NCBI GenBank assembly: GCA_022592435.1
Contig: JABYQS010000041.1
Span: forward strand, 1 to 64,000
DNA length: 64,000 nt
Direction: 5' to 3'
Origin: Cerioporus squamosus
Lineage: Eukaryota; Basidiomycota; Agaricomycetes; Polyporales; Polyporaceae
The notes under the pieces were generated by a model that was given only the letters and a program-made list of their open reading frames with translations, was not told the DNA's origin and searched no databases. The translations under genes and the position numbers were made by a program. Positions 1 through 10,922 of this stretch are shown here, in pieces (the first letter of the stretch is position 1; the number at the start of each line of letters is the position of its first letter).

Positions 1-1754
1 AAGTGAGGGTAGGTCAGAAACGGGATGGGCTTGTGCTCGATCTGTACGACGTCTCGGAGGGCGATGGAGGTGTTGGGCGTGTATGCCGAGGTCATGCGCG
101 TACCTGGCGGCTCGTTCCTTAGTCCGCCGCGCGCGTTAACCCTATCGAACAGTTAGCTGACGAGCTACGAGAACACATGTCCATCGACTCACATGGCAAG
201 GTACGAGTTGATATACACTTGGAGACGACGAATCAGCAAGCAAGCGCTGGGCACGAAGAGCTGGACTCACACTTGATGACAATGAACTCGATGGCCACGG
301 AAATGAACGTGTTGGGGTATGCAACCATCTGCGACAAAGGTCAATCTCAGGAACAGCGCTATTGCGGAGGTGACTGTACCATGGAGATTGCAACGAGGGA
401 GCAGAAACTGTTTCTTGTCAGCAACACCGATCGTTTTGACGCACAAATTCGACTCACCAGGAGATGATACCTGTGTTGAGGGTGTATACCATGAGCGTCC
501 GAATCGGACCGTTCATGCTGTAGGAGACTCAGTATCGCAGCGTGGGTTGACGAGCGACAGAGATACTCACGCGCCGGATTCGGTACGACATCTGGACAGG
601 AAGTAACACAGAGAGCCAGCAATGAATGTGTCGATGACAGTCGAGAAACAGAAGGGGACGTATGTGGCCCACTGGGGGAAGGATACGAGCTGTCGTTAGT
701 GTCGACAGTCTTCGGCAGCGAGCACAGTGCAGACTTACAGGAGCGTGGGATAGGCGATCGAAGGAGTCAAGGCGGAATCTATCGAAGACGCCTTCAGTAC
801 TCGGGGAGCAGATCGCGAGGAGTTCGCTCACGTCTCGTAGCACATCACTAGTGAAAGACATATCAGAGAGAGAACATTGCAGGTCCGAGCGACTGCAGAC
901 TCACCGATGGAGATACCGTATCCAATGACGACAAGTGCACTCTGAAGTATGGCTGTGAGTGCGTCTCCAGTCCCGAGAGGCCAGAAAACTCACGACAAAC
1001 CACGGAACTAGTCTACACATCAGCCATCGCGAGGCACTCGCAGACTTGGTAAGTTTCTGGTCGCTCCACCGACGGTCCTCTTTGCCGAATGGCTTGACAT
1101 GGTTGTCGATCGCGAGAACTGCGGGCGCGTCAGGAAGACACTTGGCTCAAAACACGAGCAACGTACGCGTCCATAGACGAAGATTATAGAGACTGTTCAT
1201 AGGTACTTAGCAGGAGCAGCGAGTAGAGAGGGACAAGAAGACTTACGTGTGAACGGAGACGACGACAAGTCCCTGGTCATAGTAAGTCAGCCAAGGCGCA
1301 CAAGTGGCACAAGTTCTGATGCTCACGTCGATGACTGTGCGGACCTGCAAATGACTCAGGCGGTGTCAAGGGTGGACAGAACGGGTGACGCACCTTGAAA
1401 CTCCATACGATATGCGAAAGAGCGGAAGCATCGTCGTAGTTGACGACAAGATAAAAGTACACGAAATGCGCGCAAAGCGCGAGATGAAGCGCGTCGAGGA
1501 AGCTGTAATGACTCTGAGCGCGAGCATTGGTACGGATGAAGCGCGACGTACCACAGCCAACACACAGCTAGTTTCCTCCACACCCTGTCCGCCGAGTACT
1601 GCGAAAAGTAGACGAAGGCTTGCAACATCGTGACTCCGAACAGCCTAAGATGGTCGTCAGCGAAGCGGGTGCTTGAGCCTGAGTTTAACACATACACGGC
1701 TGAAGCCAACAGGCCGATGAAGAGAGCGCCATACGTGCTGTTCAGGTCCGCCAT
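1..1754 (-). CDS. DUF6534-type multi-pass membrane protein (3' end beyond window)
   Basis: Start ATG is at 1754-1752 on the minus strand, opening MADLNSTYGALFIGLLASAV. Removing short introns gives one continuous frame through LFGVTMLQAFVYFSQYSADR, FLDALHLALCAHFVYFYLVV, WATYVPFCFSTVIDTFIAGS, RTLMVYTLNTG, NTFISVAIEFIVIK and VYINSYLAMVNARGGL. These blocks, in this order, are the signature of the Agaricomycete DUF6534 family: about seven hydrophobic helices ending in a YxNSxLAxxNAR-like motif. The intron at about 1550-1600 (GTACGT...TTACAG) was phase-checked. The middle section near 700-1190 is the least certain; one exon there is not clearly hydrophobic in the frame I chose. The family is widespread and of unknown function, proposed only as membrane or sensor proteins. 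The C-terminal tail continues past position 1. Confidence 0.82.
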
Positions 1755-4275
1755 GACTCGAAGCTGTTGCAACCTTCGTCCGGGCAGAGATGATGGCGGT
1801 AGGGTGGAGAGCAGCGGGTGGGCGGGGAGGGCGCGGACGGCCTGAAGGGCGCGAATGGAGGTAGACGGACAGCGGACGGGTGGCAAGGCATGGTGGAAGC
1901 TCGCTGGGAGGCGTGGCGGGGATCCGTGCAGCGTTCCTCGCCACCACGACAGCGGCGACGCGACGGGAAACGACGTTGCCGCGCCCGGCGCGAATTACGG
2001 GTCAGCGTTGACATCGACAGAGCTCCGCGCTCGCATCTCCAGCACCAAACCTGTATTCCGCCCAAACCGGGAAAGTGCATAGCTTGCCGCTCGCCTCTGC
2101 TCGAAATCGGACGCATCTCTGGCAACCTCTGCCATGCGCTCGCTATCGAGTCGAGGAGCTTTCTGATGGTTTGCGAGAGTCGGTCTTCAAGTCGGATCCC
2201 ATAGGTTTTGGATGTTTGAGCCTCGAGGAGGGTACGAAGCATGCGCGCGTATATCCAGGCGACGCAGCGGGTCCTTGGCCAGACGATCCACCGGCAGAAG
2301 GTCGGAGTTTTGGGACCCGTTCTGTGGATTACGCCGTCAGATGCACGCTGACTTCCTCATTCATCCGCTTCAGACTTACGGACCCGTTAAGCGGCACGTC
2401 TTCCCTTTTGACAGGTGGTACCGCTTCCTGTCTTGGACGCTCGCAAGCCGCTACGACGGAAGCTAATTATGACCATAAACAATCAGCATCCTTCATAGCA
2501 ATGTGTGCGGTTGTATGCGCGTCAAGGCTGCTGTGCGAACACTCGAAACTCAGACACTGTCAGGCAACCGGGGGCTTCAGCACCGCGGACATGTCATACG
2601 ACCAACCATTCTTCGATAGATTGGCTGAGTCTTGTGTCGAGTTCGCCACGGTTGCGAGTTTGCAGGCTGGTTGCATGCATACCAATCCTACTGTAAGTCA
2701 AAAGAATTAGCACTTGCAGGCACGTTGTTGCACAACTGCTCACCCACACTGACTTCCCGTCGCTTGGAAGGACAAGTAGCAGGATTGCCTGTTACGGGGA
2801 GACTTTTGCATCTCGCACTGCAAGCAGCACGGCGTTGCATGCGCTCACTATCGAGTTTTCCTTACACCTGGCATATATGAGCTGCAGACTCGAGTCGCGA
2901 GAAGTTCCTTGGGATGGTGGAGGTACGAAAGCAAGAAGGTATGGTACTGTAGCCCGACGGTGACGGTGACGTAACGACCAGGAATGGTAGCCCAAGCGCC
3001 CAAGCACCTTTCTTGAAAGTTCATCTGACATCGTGATTCGTGAATTTGTACTATGATCCCGCGCCTCATACAATACAGGCGCGGCCGTGCTTTACACGGA
3101 CTATCAATCATCTGGGGGACTCTGGCCTCTGCTCGCGTAAGAGTTCCTCTGTCGCGTTGAACCGGCACCGTCGCTGATATAGTGCACACATTCACAGATA
3201 ACTGCGTGTTTGTAAGCTGTCGCACCAGCGACACGCTGTCAATTCTCGGGAAAGATTCGTTGATGATATGTACTCCCCGGTTGGGGCGTGGCTTAAGACT
3301 GCCCGAGAGAATCGGGCCATCTTCACATTCAAGTTGGAGCCGCTAAACTTCTTCATGGCGATCTTACTTACGTGGCTAAGTTTAAGCAAGTCCTGCAAAC
3401 GCAGGAACCCCCGTTCTGCATACGTCGGTGAGTGACGCACTTATTTGGTCCACGCGTCCCACATTTCGGTGTAAGTAGGCAATGTGGCGCGCATGTGCCA
3501 CGATGAGCCGCTGCCTCCCGTCGTCTGGGAGCCTCGCCGCCCGCTTCGCACCGCTATCCACGTCCTCGTTTGGCTGTATGCCGACGTAAGATGGAAACCA
3601 GTGATACTGAAGCGTGCGAGCATCACTGCCCTGCAGCCATCATCGCACATACCGACATGCCAAATAAGCACTGAAACCCGTCCAACCACTTGCCTAGCGC
3701 CCCGGGATCCTCGTCATCCTTCTTTTTCCCTTCCTTCCTTCGTTTCTTTTCAGTTCACTTCTTGTCCAGTAAGGACCTCGCCCCATGTCGGACATGATGC
3801 ACTCGGTACGCTACCTAAGTATTGTCAATTGTCCGCCTCGCTGACTACAGCCGCATCGTGACTCGCCGTCTGCATACGAGTCGGACGAAGGCCAGGTATG
3901 TCCTGTCAACGTATTGCGCTGCTCACGGAATGCCACAGTTGATTTTTGATGATCTTCGCGTACAACTTGAAGGCGGGTTTGGAAGTTGAATGCAGTGTCA
4001 GCCTGACCTAAAGACACATATGTAATCTAGTGGGATTCATACCCCGCAAAGGTCAAGTTGGGGATCGACACAGGGGTATGCCATTCAAGCTGGCTGCTCC
4101 TTTTCTCTGCAACTTGTTAACCACACACCGGTCATCGAGCTTTCGTAACCTCGGGGCATTCTCGCCGCGTGCGCGTATCGCTTAGCGGCTCCGTCTAGAC
4201 TCGACTCCATCATTTCCAAGTGACTCATCCGATCTACCCGAGAACTCTTGTACAGCTGTCTTCTCGACCTCTATC
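1755..4275. other. 2.5-kb region without a confident gene
   Basis: No reading frame here gives a recognisable family on either strand, even after trial splicing. A minus-strand stretch at about 2060-2242 reads like protein over some 50 codons but has no convincing continuation. A pyrimidine-rich tract at about 3710-3775 (runs of ccttcc and cttttt) resembles a basidiomycete promoter or intron tract and lies about 500 bp before the next plus-strand gene. Confidence 0.5.
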
Positions 4276-6608
4276 ATGGTTGACTATCTTTTGGTCTTCA
4301 ACGCCATGGTGATGGCTGTCGCAATAGGCTCGCACTTGCACGCAACGTGGAGTCCCCGTGTCGAATGGGGTCCGTGCGACCCCTCGGTCACGAACGACAC
4401 GTCGCTCGCCTGCGGTTTGTTCGAAGTCCCGCTGGACTACCATGATTCATCTGCAGGCACAGCACGACTTGCCGTCGTGAAAGCCAGCGCAACTGGAGAG
4501 CGTCGCGGTTCGCTCTTCTTCAATCCAGGTGAACTGTGCCTTGCCACTGCCTTCCACGCCAAGCACGCGAATTGACACAGGGTTGCTACAGGAGGACCGG
4601 GCCTCTCGGGAGTTCAGAGGCTTGCTCAGAACAAGGACACCCTCGTTGCTATGAGCGGCGGTGTCTACGACGTTGTGAGTTGGGACCTACGCGGAGTTGG
4701 CAACCTCACCACGTCAGTGCACCGTTCGGTATCATCACCGTTACCTCTCTTCCTATGCTGATCCATCGCGAAGTCCAGGAGAGGTACGCTGCTTCGAGAG
4801 CCTGGAGGAGTACAACACCCTCTTCAGCGGTACCATCGAGCTCAACGGCATAGACGAGCTAGGCAGCTTCTCCGACCCCATCAACATCCAGGACTTACTC
4901 GATCAAGCGGCTGAGATGCAGAAGAAATACGAAGAAGTCGCACAAAAGTGCCTGTCGTCCCCGAGCGGTAGATATCTGAAGTACATCGGGGCTGCTGCCG
5001 CTGTCCGCGACATGGTGTCCCTCGCGGACGCGCTCGATGGACCTGGTGCGCCGGTGAACTACGTTGGGGTGTCGTATGGCACACTCATCGGGTCCTGGCT
5101 GATCAACAGTGAGTGACACTTGGTAGTACCAGTCCTCTGTTGTTGACGATGCCCCGACCACAGTGTTCCCTCAGGTACGACTCGCTCAGGGCGTATGCTT
5201 CTGTCCGTGCTTACTGGTCGTCTTGATTAGCGCGTCGGACGGGTCGTCCTGGACAGCATTCTCGAGCCGACGTTCTTTGCCACCACAGAAGTGTCCACGG
5301 TTCATCCTTCTCCTTAAGTCATTCTCCTGCGACGCTGACAAGGTCACAGGGATGGGTGCCGCACCAATTTGTCCTCGCGGACACAGTCTACAAGGGTCTT
5401 ATCACCGGCTGTGCACTCGCCGGCCCCGCGGGGTGCGCCGCTGCCTCAGAGGGCGATGGCCCAGGCGATATCGACGCCAAGATCCAGCACCTACTCCAAG
5501 CTCTTTACGATGCCTCGATGAACCATGCCTCCCCGCCGATGACATCTGGGCAACTCCGCAGTAAGTGCGATACTAGCCCTCTCCGCACTCGAGGTCGTAA
5601 TTCCCCGCAGGCACACTCTACAGCCTCGTGGGCACCCCGGCGCAGTGGTCGACGTTCATGAACGAGGTGTATCCCCAGTTGGCAGAACGCGTCAATAACG
5701 GCTCGAACGCCGCGCTCAGCCATCAGTGCGTCGCATCTTCTCAATGTTTACCAGGCAGCGAGCTCACCGGTTCCACCCCCAGCCTCCTGAAGCGTGCAGC
5801 AGCGCAAGCACCCTCATACGCGTCCACTGCCATTCTGTGCGCCGACAGCGCGGATGAACACGGCACGAACATGACAGACGTCTTCGACTCCGTCATCGCG
5901 GCCTCGCAGAACGTCTCGCACATGTGTACGTCGTCTCACCGGACTGAGGAGTGCGGTCGCTGAAGCACAAGACCCACAGTTGCTGCCACCTGGCCTTACG
6001 TGCCCCATCAGTGCTTGCGCTGGCCCGTCCGGGCAGTAGAGCGGTACCAGGGCCCGTTCGACAGAAAACCCGCCCATCCAGTGCTTATCTCAGCCAACAC
6101 GGCGCGTACTATCTCTCATCCTCCGGTCACTGTCTCTGATGTGGACGAACTGTCTGCAGTATGACCCCGTTACCCCACTCTCCGGCGCTGAGAAGCTCGC
6201 AAGTCTCCTCGGGCAAGATGCCGTCCTAGTGCACAAGGACGGTTTTGGGGTGCGTTCTGTGTCTCCCTCTGGTGGGTGACCGCTTGAACTAGAGGCCCTT
6301 TGATGAAACAGCATACTATGTTTGTGGCGCCATCGTCGTGCATGACCGACTTATACAGTGCATACTTCGTCAACGGGACCGTGAGTCTTCTCTGCACCTG
6401 TGAACGTCTTGCAACGCTGATGAACTGTTCCGATCTGCAGCTTCCGGCGAACGGTACCACATGCGAGGTTGATGACAACTTCGAGGTGTTCAAGGAACGT
6501 AACTACGAGCGATATCGTGGCTCACCTGCACAGTACCACTTTGTAGTTGGCCGACCTAGTTTAGACGCATCCCCACTCAAACCCGGGCTAGAGTGCAAAC
6601 GATCGTAA
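4276..6608 (+). CDS. Secreted TAP-like alpha/beta hydrolase (peptidase S33 family)
   Basis: Predicted secreted hydrolase related to tripeptidyl aminopeptidases of the alpha/beta-hydrolase fold. The ATG at 4276 begins a hydrophobic N-terminus (MVDYLLVFNAMVMAVAIGS) that can act as a signal peptide, followed by VEWGPCDP. After splicing, FFNPGGPG forms the oxyanion region, VVSWDLRGVGN follows, and GVSYGTLIG at about 5065-5091 is the nucleophile elbow with the catalytic Ser. The acid residue is in TYDPVTPLSGAEKLA near 6150-6200. The catalytic His lies across an intron: GFG ends at 6249 and HTMF starts near 6312, with GTGCGT...AACAG between. The C-terminal TAP-like domain ends ECKRS-stop. Several introns of 50-130 nt are needed. 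Substrate is not predictable from sequence. The last 45 residues or so are less family-like than the rest. Confidence 0.85.
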
Positions 6609-6688
6609 GGTATGTATTGCTCATTACAACGGATCATGATCTATAGTAAGAAAGGTCGTGTCTATGTCTAACCCCCTCCACACCCCGC

Positions 6689-7759
6689 TCAAACACGGCC
6701 GAGCGGCGGGATAGAAGTAGCCCCGGGGCGGACCACGTCGACGGTCGTGTGCAGCGCAGGCACGACGCCCCGACGCGCGTTCGCGTGCACGTCCGCCTCA
6801 GCCTCGCACCCCGCATCCACATCAGCGCGGCTCTCCAGCTCGACCTCGGCGTCGACGCCATCATCGCCCGCGTGCACCTCCGGCTCGACCTCCAGCTCCG
6901 CATCTTGTACCTTCGGCTCCACCTCGAGCTCGGCGTCGACACCGTGCTCGTCGGCGTGCACCTCCGGCTCGACTTCCAGCTCGAGGTCTGACTCGGAGCG
7001 CTGGGCAACGGCGGTAGGTGCCGAGACGGACGTAGAGGTCGGCAGCGACACGACGGACGACGTCACGGCTGCAGTAGGCGGCGCGGAGAGAGATGTCACT
7101 GCCGACGTCTCGACGGCGAGGGCTTCCAACGAGGTCGACTCGACCGCGGGCGTGGCAAGCGAGGTGGAGAGGGTGCTGATGGCGGCGGTACCAGTGGTCT
7201 CGACGGCGAACGTGTTGAGCTCGCTCGACTCGGCGGCTACGCTGCTCAACGCGCTGGATTCGGCGGCGACCTTGCCCACAGCGCTGGACTCGGCGGCGAC
7301 GCTGCTCAGGACGCTGGTTGCGACTGCGCGCGAGCTGTGCTGGTACACGGAGGAGGGGACGTCCCGGACTGCGAGCGTCGACGTCGCGGACACCGTCGGC
7401 ACCGTCAGGTCGCTCGTGGCGTTGGGTACGGTCTCGATCTTCAAGTCGCCGGTAGAGGGCGTAGAGACGCTCTGGGTGGTCAAGTCGTCGACAATGGAGG
7501 TGGAGACAGTCTGGACCTTCACGTCGGGCGCGGAGGTCGGGACCGTAGGAACGGTCACGTTGGTAGTCAGTGTGGACTGAGCGGGGAGTTTCGCGACTTC
7601 GGACGTTGACGCGACGGCGGGCAGGGTGCTGTTGAGGGGCGCGGCGGCAGCTGTCGAGGGTGAGCGACGTCAGCACGAGAGTTTTGCAAGCCAGTCCTCG
7701 ACTATGCACGTACTTCCGGCGACGAAGAGCGCGGCGAGGACAAAGTTGAGGTGCATCAT
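6689..7759 (-). CDS. Secreted repeat-rich acidic protein, uncharacterised
   Basis: Two exons: 7714-7759 and 6689-7650, separated by a 63-nt intron (GTACGT...GACAG). The spliced frame is 335 codons and the junction phase is consistent (46 + 962 nt). It starts MMHLNFVLAALFVAG followed by TAAAAP-like residues, a good signal peptide. The mature part is almost entirely low complexity: TVPTVPTS and TVSTS blocks, then repeats of AESSALSSVA, then an acidic part with repeats of the type ELEVEPEVHA, and a short basic/hydrophobic tail ending PPLGRV. There is no catalytic domain and few or no cysteines. The composition suggests an O-glycosylated wall or extracellular protein. An equally long open frame lies on the opposite strand, but it has no signal peptide or splice logic. 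Confidence 0.62.
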
Positions 7760-8699
7760 CGTGAGCGGTGGCAGCGGGATAGGGTAGCAGAGTTTGAACA
7801 AAGGAAGGACAGTCGTGCGCGAACAAGGCTTCGTGAGCACTTGGAAGACGTGGGGAGTGGAAGTCGGTGGTCGACGGCGGGGCAGTCTTCAGCGTGCCTC
7901 CTTATATCCGTTTCGCCAAGGATGCTAGCTGTACCGCGGGCGCCCCGCTCCACGCAATGCCGACTCGCTCAGCCAGCGCATACCGACTTCCGACTCCCGA
8001 GTCCCGCCCGACAAGGTGTTTGTGGAGCGGACGCTCTCGCGAAGCACGCCGCCCATCTGGCGGGTTGAAACGGTTCGTGACGAGGTCTTCTCGCGCCACT
8101 CTGGGTCACAGAAGGGTTCGGATACGCACATAACGCCTGCCGCTAGCGACCTGTAAGCGAATCCGGCAAAATGGAAATCGTCCGACGGAGACCCCCGTTG
8201 TTTGTCGCGGTCAGGTGAGCTCCGCCAGCCATTCCAAGTCTTGACTGATGCGAAGGCTTAGGTTGCCCAGAGATCCGCACTAGACGACGCTGGCTGGGTT
8301 CGTCGGCACTGACAGCATGGCCTTCAAAGCGCAAGGGTACGGGGAGCTACACATAAAGAAGGGCAACGGCAACAGGTCCACTCTGTCGATGATAGTCCGT
8401 CTTGTATCCACCCGCTTCCGCGGATGACCATGGTCAACAAGGCCAATCGAGGAGGTGAGGGAAACTCCGCAGCGCCGCCTTGAGAACAAGGGATCGAGTC
8501 ACGAGTGGGGCGATCCACCCGCGACTCACGAGCGCGTGTGCAGGTGAAGCCAGGCTAGAGCAGTCGATACTCCCGCAGATCTCCAGACGTACTGGGCTCG
8601 CAGTGCCAGCCTCTAGTTACTAGTACCCTCCCTCCGTGAACGTGAAGCGCGGCGTCGTCCGCATGCGAAGTATGTTGTGCCCGAGCGTGCACATGAAGG
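7760..8699. other. Intergenic region, no gene seen
   Basis: Holds the upstream region of the secreted repeat-rich gene on the left and the 3' flank of the HET-domain gene on the right. Small open frames on both strands show no family resemblance or splice structure. Confidence 0.5.
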
Positions 8700-10922
8700 T
8701 TAACCGGGCAAGGAGCCAGGCTGCCACCATATCATCGTTTCCCTGAGGACGCAAACCTCAGCCACATCCCCAGACAAGGGTGATGCCATGATAAAATAAG
8801 ACTTACCCCGGACTTGTTGATGTACCGCCGCAAGCATCGAACGGACAAGGCTCGACCTGCGCGAGGCCGGATTCGCGTGCACATCACCTTTGAGGAACCT
8901 ATCCGCGCGCGAAGCCCGCTCAGGTTCGGCCACAGGCTGCTCCTGAACCTCAATGTCCACCGCGAACAGCCCTCCCCCAGCGGCCTCCGCGCCTGTCGTC
9001 CGCGAGCGCACATCCCACTGGCTGAAGGTGAAGGTGAGGGTTCTGCCCACAAACGGGAAAACCATCTGCCGACCCGTGCGTCCTAGCTGCGGGTCGAGCG
9101 CGGTCCACTGGTCGAGGTGCACCTCCCTGCACCAGTAGCACTGACGGCCACTGAGATCGACACCGGCAGACGACCCTCGCTTCTTCCATGACGCGTCGAC
9201 CGTCGCCCATATGTGACGGAGAGGCTGGCTCGGGCTCGACCCGTCACCGCCGGCGTTGTGGAGAGACACGGCCGGGCGAAGGCAGCACGCGACGCGGAGG
9301 CTGAAGGCCTGCTTTGTGCGCTCGTGCGTGAACATCACCTCGAGGGCTTCGTGGGGCAGGACGGCCAGCCCGCCCTGCTGTGACTCAGACAGCGGGCGGT
9401 CAGGAGTGTACCCCAGGCGCGCCAGGCGCGCGAGCATATATGGGGGAAAGAAGAGCCTGCAAGGCGCAAGCAGGGGCCGTGATGCGACCGGGGCTGAGAT
9501 TCCGCGAAGGTCACCGAAGCCGAACGAGTGCGCGTGGTACACGATGTAGATGACCTGCCAACCCAACACAAAGTGCCGCTTCCGCTGTTGGACAGGCTGC
9601 TCGTAATGTGCAGCAAGGTGGATGCGGACATAGCGCGCGGAGCCATAGAGTGGGTACGGCCGCCCGATGTCGTGGTACAGGGTATGCACGCCGACGCGGT
9701 AGAGTGGAATGCCGCCCACGTTCTCCTGCTCGTGCAGCAAGAGGCCAATCACGCAGCCGTCGGAGCCCTGGCAGGCCAGGATAGCCACAGCGATCGAGGT
9801 GTCGTCGTCCGAGATGCGGATGACAGGCAAGCGCGCGCGGACGCCGTAGCTTGTAACTGCGAACTCGGGGACTTCGTGTGGAGGGGAGAGGACTGTTTCG
9901 AGTGCGGACGCTTTGGGTTGTGTCTTGTTCAGTGCTGCGAGGCTGATCTCTGCAGCAACACCGAGCTGGCGTATGGACATCGACTGAACCTCCTCGGACC
10001 CATGGAAAGCCTGCGGGGTGGAGGCGAGCAGGACCTGACATGCGGGATCTGTCTCTGCGTGGACAGCTTTCCGAGGATAGTTGGTCCATGGGGCATGCGC
10101 GTGCAAGTCTGCGACAGAGACCGAGTGCCCGAGTCTCCACACGAAGAGCGTATGGTCCGGTGACTGCTTCATGATCTCCTCCTGGAGGCGTCGGAAAGCC
10201 CGTCGGCCCTCACCGTACATGATTGGAATGTTGACACCGAAGATGCCCATGAGCGAATACGCCTCATCCTCGATCCTCCTCGTCTCTCGCTGGGACGCCC
10301 AAGAAAGACGCTTCGCGGCCGAAATTGAGGAGAGCGGGACCGAAGACAAGAGGACGTCAATGTCGATGCCCGTAACCTCGCGTATAAGGCCCGGAGCAGC
10401 GCACTTGCTGCAGAGGGGCATCCAGTTCTGCGAGAGGAAGACGACGTCGATGGGCGCGATGAGCTCTTGAAGTGTCCATCCTCGCGTGAACCACCTGCTC
10501 TGACGGAATGCGGAGCCAGCGCGCTCGGGGTCGTCGTCATCCGGGACGTCTTCGAGGAAGGCATAGCACACATCCGCGTTCGCGTAGTAGGTGAACATCG
10601 AGTTGATCGCTTCCGAGAGCTCGGCGCTGCTCGACTTGTCGATGCAGCAAGTGTCGACCCACACCCATTCGTATCCAGCGGCTTCGGCGTAGACGCAGAA
10701 GTCGCGGATTTTCGCATCTGCGTGGGAGCGCGGGTTGTCGCCTGCGGAGTGGGCGGTTGTGGGATTTGAAGTAGAAAAGCGGCTGTAGCGGTGGTGTAGT
10801 TCTTTAATGTCCTGGAAGGACTGTTCGGAAGAACCCCATACGTGCGACAGGATTGCGTAGACGATGCCTTCGGAGCTGCTGTGGTACACAAGCTCGGCCC
10901 GATCAGTCCTCAAGAACCACAT
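8700..10922 (-). CDS. HET-domain protein (heterokaryon-incompatibility type)
   Basis: An open frame of 740 codons starts at the ATG at 10922-10920, reading MWFLRTDRAELV. Upstream codons in the same frame lack the family pattern, so this Met is preferred. The HET domain fills the first third: AILSHVWG, then WVWVDTCCIDKSSSAELSEA, YANADVCYAFLEDV, and SRWFTRGWTLQELIAP, followed by RIEDEAYSLMGIFGV and PIMYGEGRRAFRRLQEE. HET domains are TIR-like modules that trigger cell death during non-self recognition in fungi; whether this one acts in incompatibility or in another stress response cannot be told. The C-terminal 450 residues have no recognisable NACHT, WD40 or ankyrin module. Near the 3' end a GTAAGT at about 8808 could mark an optional last intron, but the frame stays open without it. 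Confidence 0.92.
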   Translation of the reverse strand: MWFLRTDRAELVYHSSSEGIVYAILSHVWGSSEQSFQDIKELHHRYSRFSTSNPTTAHSAGDNPRSHADAKIRDFCVYAEAAGYEWVWVDTCCIDKSSSAELSEAINSMFTYYANADVCYAFLEDVPDDDDPERAGSAFRQSRWFTRGWTLQELIAPIDVVFLSQNWMPLCSKCAAPGLIREVTGIDIDVLLSSVPLSSISAAKRLSWASQRETRRIEDEAYSLMGIFGVNIPIMYGEGRRAFRRLQEEIMKQSPDHTLFVWRLGHSVSVADLHAHAPWTNYPRKAVHAETDPACQVLLASTPQAFHGSEEVQSMSIRQLGVAAEISLAALNKTQPKASALETVLSPPHEVPEFAVTSYGVRARLPVIRISDDDTSIAVAILACQGSDGCVIGLLLHEQENVGGIPLYRVGVHTLYHDIGRPYPLYGSARYVRIHLAAHYEQPVQQRKRHFVLGWQVIYIVYHAHSFGFGDLRGISAPVASRPLLAPCRLFFPPYMLARLARLGYTPDRPLSESQQGGLAVLPHEALEVMFTHERTKQAFSLRVACCLRPAVSLHNAGGDGSSPSQPLRHIWATVDASWKKRGSSAGVDLSGRQCYWCREVHLDQWTALDPQLGRTGRQMVFPFVGRTLTFTFSQWDVRSRTTGAEAAGGGLFAVDIEVQEQPVAEPERASRADRFLKGDVHANPASRRSSLVRSMLAAVHQQVRGKSYFIMASPLSGDVAEVCVLRETMIWWQPGSLPG

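Noticed and set aside
2075..2710. Plus-strand 211-codon open frame near the left end
   Set aside because: No motif, no splice logic, and codon pattern unlike the confirmed genes.
7000..7350. Regular repeats that might suggest a CRISPR array
   Set aside because: Repeats are contiguous and codon-phased within a eukaryotic secreted-protein gene; no spacers and no cas genes.
6747..7580. Plus-strand open frame of 277 codons over the secreted repeat-rich gene
   Set aside because: Pure Ser/Thr/Ala low complexity without signal peptide, splice sites or family; it is the antisense of the repeats coded on the minus strand.
9528..10163. Plus-strand 211-codon open frame inside the HET gene
   Set aside because: Antisense to the continuous HET-domain frame; no family resemblance.
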